This document shows positions 59,501-64,000 of a DNA stretch of 64,000 nt, piece after piece. The stretch comes from Methylobacterium sp. 2A (GTDB lineage Bacteria > Pseudomonadota > Alphaproteobacteria > Rhizobiales > Beijerinckiaceae). The stretch is from contig NZ_VUOK01000003.1 of the NCBI RefSeq assembly GCF_009806555.1, positions 558,001 to 622,000 of the forward strand, written 5' to 3'. The notes beneath the pieces were generated by a model. It was not told the origin of the DNA. It saw only the letters and a list, made by a program, of their open reading frames with translations, and searched no databases. How positions within the stretch are numbered: the first letter of the stretch is position 1; every line of letters starts with the position of its first letter. Made by a program: the position numbers and the translations under genes.

Positions 59501-60119
59501 GCCGCAGGCGCCGAAATCGCTGGCCGACCCCGATGCGCTCGCGGCCCGCCGCGCGCTGATCGGGGCGCCGCACATCGCGCCGATCCGGGCGCTCGCCGCG
59601 CGGATCTCTGCCGAGCGCGGCGCTCCGGTCCCCATCCCCGACCCGCTGGACGGCGGCGTCGGCGCGCGGATGCTGCTCCTGCTGGAGACGCCCGGCCCGG
59701 CGGTGCTGCGCACCGGCTTCGTCACCCGCGACAGCGCGAACGGCACCGCCGCCAACCTGTTCCACTTCCTCGCCGAGGCCGAGCTCAGGCGCGCCGACAC
59801 CCTGATCTGGAACGCCGTGCCCTGGCTGATCCACCAGGAGGGCGCCCTCAACCGGGCACCCCGGCGGGCCGAAGTCGCGGCGGCCGCCCCCTATCTGGCG
59901 CCGCTCATCGATCTCCTGCCGCATCTCGCCGTGGCGGTGCTGGCCGGGCGCTACGCGGGCGAGGCGGCGCCCGCCATCACGGCGCTGCGCCCGCGCCTGC
60001 CGGTGATCAAGATCCCGCATCCGAGCCCGACCTATGTCTGCACCTCGCCGGAGGTGCCGGCCCGCATCCGACGCGGCCTCGCGGAGGCGGCTGCAATCCT
60101 CGATGGGACAACCGGCTGA
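59490..60119 (+). CDS. Uracil-DNA-glycosylase-superfamily protein
   Basis: A 209-residue protein of the UDG fold. It has a first motif MLLLLETPGPAVLRTGFVT (in place of the usual GxxPG), the middle ADTLIWNAVPWLIHQEG and the late His motif VIKIPHPSPTYV. Stand-alone members repair uracil in DNA, but the first motif is altered here. The ATG lies 11 nt inside the PIG-L gene, so the two are co-translated. It either takes part in the cluster in an unknown way or is a passenger. No Fe-S cluster cysteines of the family-4/5 type are seen. Confidence 0.75.
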   Translation: MPAEPQAPKSLADPDALAARRALIGAPHIAPIRALAARISAERGAPVPIPDPLDGGVGARMLLLLETPGPAVLRTGFVTRDSANGTAANLFHFLAEAELRRADTLIWNAVPWLIHQEGALNRAPRRAEVAAAAPYLAPLIDLLPHLAVAVLAGRYAGEAAPAITALRPRLPVIKIPHPSPTYVCTSPEVPARIRRGLAEAAAILDGTTG

Positions 60120-60269
60120 GGATAGAACGCCCATCACGGCGGCACCTTCCCTGGCCTTGCGCCTGCGTTCGGCCTACATGCGGGGCAACGGGCCGCGGTC
60201 CGGGACCATCCGGCGCGGGCTCACGGCCGTGGCCGGGCCGCGCAGCCGGAAGGGCGGACGCCGAACGGC

Positions 60270-61355
60270 ATGAATTTTCAGGATCAGCACCGGAAGCCGG
60301 CCGAGCCGGTTGAGCCGGTCCAGCAGGAGGCCTCGGCCGAAAAACGCAAGAGCCGGCGCAGCCGCTATGCCTGGATCGGCACCGGCGCCAGCATCGTGCT
60401 GTTCGCGGTCTCGCTCGGCGTCCTGTGGAAGCTCGTCCAGAGCGTGAGCTGGGCGGAGGTGCGCAGCGCGATCGCGGCCGCGACCGCCGGACAGCTCGGC
60501 CTCGCCTTCCTGTTCGTGGGGATCAGCTACCTGTTCCTCACCGGCTACGACGCGCTGGCCCTTCGCCAGCTCAGGATCAAGGTGCCCTACCGGATCACCG
60601 CGCTCGCCTCGTTCACGAGCTATGCGGTGAGCTTCACCCTGGGCTTCCCGCTGCTGACTGCCGGCACCATCCGCTACTGGATCTATTCCCGGCAGGGCCT
60701 GACCACGCCCAAGATCGCGGCGCTCACGGTGATCGCCGGCTTCACCTTCTGGCTCGGCATGGGCGTGGTCCTGGGCCTCAGCCTGATCATCGAGGCGGGT
60801 CAGCTCGCCGGGCTCGCCTTCACGTCGATCCGGATCAATCAGACCGTGGGTCTCGTGGCGCTCGCTTTGGTGCTGGGCTATCTCGCCTGGGTCTCGGCCA
60901 AGAAGCGCAGCATCACCGTCAAGCACTGGCGTCTGGAATTGCCCGGCGCCTCGGTCTCGATCGGCCAGATGCTCGTCGGCATCGGCGATGTCTGCGCGGC
61001 GGCGGCGGTGCTCTATGTCCTGCTGCCGCAGGAGACGACGCTGGGCTTCACCACCTTCCTGGCGATCTACGTGCTCGCCGCCATGCTGGGCATCGCGTCG
61101 AACGCGCCGGGCGGCATCGGGGTGTTCGAGGCGACCGTGCTGCTCGCCCTGTCGAGCCTGCCGCGCAACGAGGTGCTGACCTCGCTGCTGCTGTTCCGCG
61201 GCTGCTACTACGTCGTGCCGTTCGTGACCGCCCTGGCGATGCTCGGCCTCTACGAGATCGTGAAGCGGGCGGGCGGCGCGCGCGATCCCGGCCCTCCGGA
61301 GGGCACCGCCGGCCCGTCCGGCCGGGCCTGGCGCGATGAGGCCGGACCGCGCTGA
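60270..61355 (+). CDS. UPF0104 / LPG-synthase-TM-like flippase-type membrane protein
   Basis: A 361-residue membrane protein with about eight helices. It has a charged N-terminus of ~35 residues, then helix 1 (WIGTGASIVLFAVSLGVLWK), the conserved SYAVSFTLGFPLLTAGTIRY, and AAMLGIASNAPGGIGVFEAT (PGGxGxxE, a family hallmark), then LFRGCYYVVPFVTALAMLGL. These match the YbhN/MprF N-terminal transmembrane family, which flips or transports lipids. It lies 150 nt after the cluster, and the sensor kinase gene overlaps its end by 20 nt if that gene starts at 61336. No acyltransferase domain is present. Confidence 0.88.
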   Translation: MNFQDQHRKPAEPVEPVQQEASAEKRKSRRSRYAWIGTGASIVLFAVSLGVLWKLVQSVSWAEVRSAIAAATAGQLGLAFLFVGISYLFLTGYDALALRQLRIKVPYRITALASFTSYAVSFTLGFPLLTAGTIRYWIYSRQGLTTPKIAALTVIAGFTFWLGMGVVLGLSLIIEAGQLAGLAFTSIRINQTVGLVALALVLGYLAWVSAKKRSITVKHWRLELPGASVSIGQMLVGIGDVCAAAAVLYVLLPQETTLGFTTFLAIYVLAAMLGIASNAPGGIGVFEATVLLALSSLPRNEVLTSLLLFRGCYYVVPFVTALAMLGLYEIVKRAGGARDPGPPEGTAGPSGRAWRDEAGPR

Positions 61356-62646
61356 CCGGACCGGACCGCCCGCCATGTCCGAGCCCCTGCGCAGTTCTCC
61401 GGCCTGGAGCGGCGCCGCGATCGCCGGCGGATTGTTCGGTCTGGCGGCCGCGCTCGCCGGACACCTCGACCTTCCGCTGATCCTGGCAGGCCTCGGCGCG
61501 ATCTGCCTCGGCGGCTGGCTCGGTGGCCGCGGCCCGACCAAATCGCCGCCGCGGCCGGCCGCGACCACGCAGCGCCACGCGGTGGCCGAGGCGCTGCTCG
61601 CCCACGTTCCCGACCCGGTCATCCTGGTCGACCGGCGGACCCTGGTGGTGGAGGCCAACCCGGCCGCGCGGGCGCTGCTGCCGGCGCTGCACCACGCCCG
61701 GCCCCTGTCCTTCGCGCTCCGTGACCCCGAGGTTCTCGACGGCATCGAGGCGGTGCTGAGTTCGGGCCTGCCCCGCCGCGTCGCCCTCTCGACCCGGGTG
61801 CCGCTGGAGCGGACCTTCGAGGTGCAGATCGGCGCGCTGCCGATGCCCGATGGATCGGGCTTGAGCGCGCTGCTGTTCCTGCGCGACCTCACCTCGGCAA
61901 GGCGCCTGGAGGCGATGCGGGTCGATTTCGTCGCCAATGCCAGCCATGAACTGCGCACGCCGCTCGCCACCCTGATCGGCTTCATCGAGACCCTGCAGGG
62001 ACCGGCCCGCGAGGACGCGCAGGCGCGCGAACGCTTCCTCGAGATCATGCGGGTCCAGGCCCTGCGCATGACGCGGCTGATCGACGACCTGCTGTCGCTC
62101 TCGCGGATCGAGCTGCGCGAGCACGTGGCGCCGACCGACGTGGTCGATCTCGGGGCGCTCGCCCGCCAGATGGTCGATGCCCAGGGGCCCCCCGCCCAGA
62201 CGCGGGGCGCCACGATCCGGTTCGAGGACGGTGACGGCCCCTATTGCGTCGCCGGCGATGCCGACGAACTCGTCCGGGTGATCGAGAACCTGATCGAGAA
62301 CGCCGTGAAGTACGGCGGCGGCCGGATCAGCGTCGGCCTGATCCGGGAGGATGATCCCCGGCTCGGCCGCCGGATCGTCCTGTCTGTGGCCGATGACGGG
62401 CCGGGCATCGCGCCCGAGCACATCCCGCGGCTGACCGAGCGCTTCTACCGGATCGATGCCGCGTCGAGCCGGGCGCGCGGCGGCACGGGTCTCGGGCTCG
62501 CCATCGTCAAGCACAGCCTGAACCGCCACCGGGGGCGGCTCACCATCGAGAGCACGGTCGGACAGGGGACCGTCGTGCGGGTCAGCCTGCCGGAATACGG
62601 GGCGACCCCCGCGCAGCCGGTGACCGATCAGGCCGGCCCCGGATAG
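61336..62646 (+). CDS. PhoR-like sensor histidine kinase
   Basis: A 436-residue membrane kinase. A pair of hydrophobic segments near the N-terminus (about residues 25-65) is followed by a PAS-like part (PDPVILVDRRTLVVEANPAA). The HisKA H-box is FVANASHELRTPLATLIGFI (His phosphoacceptor), then N box VIENLIENAVKYGGG and G boxes VADDGPGIAPEHI and GGTGLGLAIVKHSLNRHRG. The build matches PhoR, but no phoB, pst or phoU gene is adjacent, so it is an orphan kinase here. The start at 61375 (MSEPLRSS) is equally possible. Its 3' end overlaps the convergent GST-like gene by 19 nt. Confidence 0.88.
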   Translation: MRPDRADRTGPPAMSEPLRSSPAWSGAAIAGGLFGLAAALAGHLDLPLILAGLGAICLGGWLGGRGPTKSPPRPAATTQRHAVAEALLAHVPDPVILVDRRTLVVEANPAARALLPALHHARPLSFALRDPEVLDGIEAVLSSGLPRRVALSTRVPLERTFEVQIGALPMPDGSGLSALLFLRDLTSARRLEAMRVDFVANASHELRTPLATLIGFIETLQGPAREDAQARERFLEIMRVQALRMTRLIDDLLSLSRIELREHVAPTDVVDLGALARQMVDAQGPPAQTRGATIRFEDGDGPYCVAGDADELVRVIENLIENAVKYGGGRISVGLIREDDPRLGRRIVLSVADDGPGIAPEHIPRLTERFYRIDAASSRARGGTGLGLAIVKHSLNRHRGRLTIESTVGQGTVVRVSLPEYGATPAQPVTDQAGPG

Positions 62647-63239
62647 GCCCCGATCCCGAGCCAGGCCTCGACGCGCGCGATCCAGTTTCGGATCGCCGGG
62701 TATTCCGCGAGGTCGAAGCCGCCCTCATGGGCCATCCGCGTGTAGGCCACGACGGCCACATCGGCGAGGCTCAGGGTCTCGCCCGCCAGGAAGGCGGAGC
62801 GTTCGAGCGTCCCCTCCATCAGCCGCAGGGCATCGGCGCCGCGCTCGGCGAGCTTCGGGTCGAGGTCATCCGGCGACCGCTTGAGGTAGTGGAGCTGGTA
62901 GCGGCGGACCGCGATGTAGGGCTCGTGGCTGTACTGCTCCCAGAACATCCATTGCAGCATCCGCGCCCGGGCGAAGGAGGCCTGCGGGATCAGCGTGGAG
63001 CCCTCCGCGAGGTGGATGATGATGGCGTTCGATTCCGACAGCACGGCGCCGTCGGGGAAGACCACGATCGGCACCCGCCCGGCGGGGTTGAGCGCCAGGA
63101 ATTCGGGCCTGCGCGTCCCGCCGCCGGGCACGTCCACGTCGCGCCACGTCGCCGGGATGCCGAGATGGGCGGCCACCCACTTGACCTTCAGGCAGTTGCC
63201 CGAGCCCGGATCACCGTAGATCGTCAGCGGTTCGGCCAT
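62628..63239 (-). CDS. Glutathione S-transferase family protein
   Basis: A 203-residue protein. The N-terminal thioredoxin-like domain reads PLTIYGDPGSGNCLKVKWVA and VVFPDGAVLSESNAIIIHLA (Glu-Ser glutathione site). The helical C-terminal domain has MLQWMFWEQYSHEPYIAVRR and LSLADVAVVAYTRMAHEGGF, as in Gst-type GSTs. It is convergent with, and overlaps, the kinase gene and is divergent from the copper ATPase gene. The substrate is unknown. Confidence 0.9.
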   Translation of the reverse strand: MAEPLTIYGDPGSGNCLKVKWVAAHLGIPATWRDVDVPGGGTRRPEFLALNPAGRVPIVVFPDGAVLSESNAIIIHLAEGSTLIPQASFARARMLQWMFWEQYSHEPYIAVRRYQLHYLKRSPDDLDPKLAERGADALRLMEGTLERSAFLAGETLSLADVAVVAYTRMAHEGGFDLAEYPAIRNWIARVEAWLGIGAYPGPA

Positions 63240-63362
63240 GTTTGCCCGCGATTCCAGTGTTCGGGGAAGCTTGGCCGAAGGTGGCCGATCTCACAACATG
63301 TGACAGCGGCGCCACGCATACCTGACCCTTGACCACCCCGAACAATCCCCATCTGAACGATC

Positions 63363-64000
63363 ATGGATACCGCGCTCAGATCCGTTGCCCCGGTGGCCCT
63401 GAATCTCCCCGTCGAGGGGATGTCCTGCGCCTCCTGCGTGGGGCGGGTCGAGCGGGCGCTCGCGGCGCTGCCGGGGGCCCGCGACATCGCGGTCAACCTC
63501 GCCACCGGCCGGGCGAGCCTCGTGCTGAGCGGGCAGGCTGGTCCGGTCGAGGCCGCGGCGGCGCTGGCGGATGCCGGATATCCGGTGCCCGAGGCGCAGA
63601 CCCTTCTGGTCATCGAGGGGATGTCCTGCGCGAGCTGCGTCGGGCGGGTCGAGCGGGCGCTGGCCGCGGTGCCGGGGGTGACCGGTGCCAGCGTCAACCT
63701 CGCCACGGGTCGCGCCGCGATCCGCCATCCCGAGGGGCTGGTGCCGATGCCCGATCTCGTGGCCGCCGTGGCGGAGGCGGGCTACGAGGCGCGGCCCCTC
63801 GACACGGACACGCCCACCGATCCGGCGGCCCGCCGCGCCGAGGAGGCCCGGGTGCTGCGCCGCGACCTGATCGCGGCGGCGCTCCTCTCCGCGCCCGTGG
63901 TGGTACTCGATATGGGCGGCCACGTCCTGCCCGGCCTGCACGGCGGGTCCGCGGCCGCCCTGATCCAGGCCGTGCTGGCGACCCTGGTTCTGGCCGGGCC
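63363..64000 (+). CDS. Copper-type P1B ATPase, N-terminal part (continues past window)
   Basis: The first 212 residues of a heavy-metal-exporting P-type ATPase. Two HMA metal-binding domains stand in a row, each with the motif GMSCASCVGRVERAL (CxxC) at about residues 19 and 86. A third hydrophobic region (LIAAALLSAPVVVLDMGGHV) is the start of the first membrane helix. Double-HMA CopA-type pumps expel Cu(I). The two HMA motifs are nearly identical at DNA level (63419-63464 and 63620-63664), suggesting a recent duplication. The ATG at 63363 opens MDTALRSVAPVALN. No clear CueR/MerR operator was seen in the 123-bp upstream space. Confidence 0.85.
   Translation, partial: MDTALRSVAPVALNLPVEGMSCASCVGRVERALAALPGARDIAVNLATGRASLVLSGQAGPVEAAAALADAGYPVPEAQTLLVIEGMSCASCVGRVERALAAVPGVTGASVNLATGRAAIRHPEGLVPMPDLVAAVAEAGYEARPLDTDTPTDPAARRAEEARVLRRDLIAAALLSAPVVVLDMGGHVLPGLHGGSAAALIQAVLATLVLAG

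Noticed and set aside
49875..60119. Complete mycothiol pathway
   Set aside because: No MshC cysteine ligase or MshD acetyltransferase is seen; only the synthase, GT4 and deacetylase families are shared.
61336..62646. phoR of a Pho regulon operon
   Set aside because: No phoB, pstSCAB or phoU gene is adjacent, so the symbol was withheld.
63240..63362. CueR-type operator ahead of the copper ATPase
   Set aside because: No convincing spaced inverted repeat between -35 and -10 elements could be identified.

Overview
The window is about 64 kb of very GC-rich DNA (roughly 70% by eye) with tightly packed genes. It looks like chromosome of a Methylobacterium-type alphaproteobacterium. The best clues are a formaldehyde-activating-enzyme paralogue (9307-9855), a lanmodulin-like four-EF-hand secreted protein (39535-39948), a serC gene with an apparent alphaproteobacterial leader hairpin, small DUF6894 and DUF2061 proteins, and several families of intergenic palindromes of the kind common in Rhizobiales. 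No rRNA, tRNA, CRISPR array, insertion sequence or prophage was seen.

Layout. 1-8 kb (minus strand): the start of a family-5 solute-binding protein, then a MoxR ATPase / DUF58 / BatA-DUF4159 / VWA membrane-protein operon. 8-17 kb: a permease, the Fae paralogue, a large repeat-bearing glycosyltransferase with a second glycosyltransferase behind it, a UbiH-type hydroxylase and an acyl-CoA thioesterase. 17-20 kb: glnK-amtB behind a sigma-54-type promoter, a racemase and a DUF1902 protein. 20-31 kb: serC, trmD, and the ffh-aroQ-rpsP-rimM operon. trmD is cut off from rimM by a 4.3 kb block holding an alpha/beta-hydrolase, DUF938 methyltransferase, SDR and YdhR cassette plus a DUF4239 gene. 30-41 kb: a LysR/MFS pair, a coiled-coil protein, a Rieske oxygenase, a metallo-beta-lactamase-fold protein, an orphan solute-binding protein, the lanmodulin-like gene and small membrane proteins. 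41-49 kb: a class A penicillin-binding protein with an extra C-terminal nuclease-like domain, an HdeD-like protein, an EmrA/EmrB efflux pair and a lytic transglycosylase. 49-60 kb: a plus-strand cluster (see below). 60-64 kb: a flippase-like membrane protein, a sensor kinase, a glutathione-transferase-like protein and the start of a copper P-type ATPase with two HMA domains.

The most interesting part is 49.9-60.1 kb. It contains inositol-3-phosphate synthase, a divergent HD-like hydrolase, a SAM methyltransferase, a Gfo/Idh/MocA dehydrogenase, a stand-alone YcaO ATPase, an IolE/IolI-like TIM-barrel protein, a GT4 glycosyltransferase, a PIG-L deacetylase and a uracil-DNA-glycosylase-fold protein. 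Most are overlapped or closely spaced, and the remaining junctions are filled by four palindromic repeats. Inositol-phosphate synthase, GT4 and PIG-L recall the amino-sugar-inositol half of mycothiol synthesis. The dehydrogenase and TIM barrel recall keto-inositol chemistry, and YcaO could supply ATP-driven amide activation. I infer an undescribed inositol-derived pseudo-oligosaccharide or thiol-like metabolite; the sequence cannot prove the product.

Other items worth attention are a tiny Cys/His-rich reading frame with a Shine-Dalgarno complementary to about 17 nt of the 16S rRNA tail (33991-34062), a 59-residue membrane ORF opposite the end of trmD, and an SDR whose catalytic Tyr is Phe. 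All calls come from reading the sequence; no database search was run.
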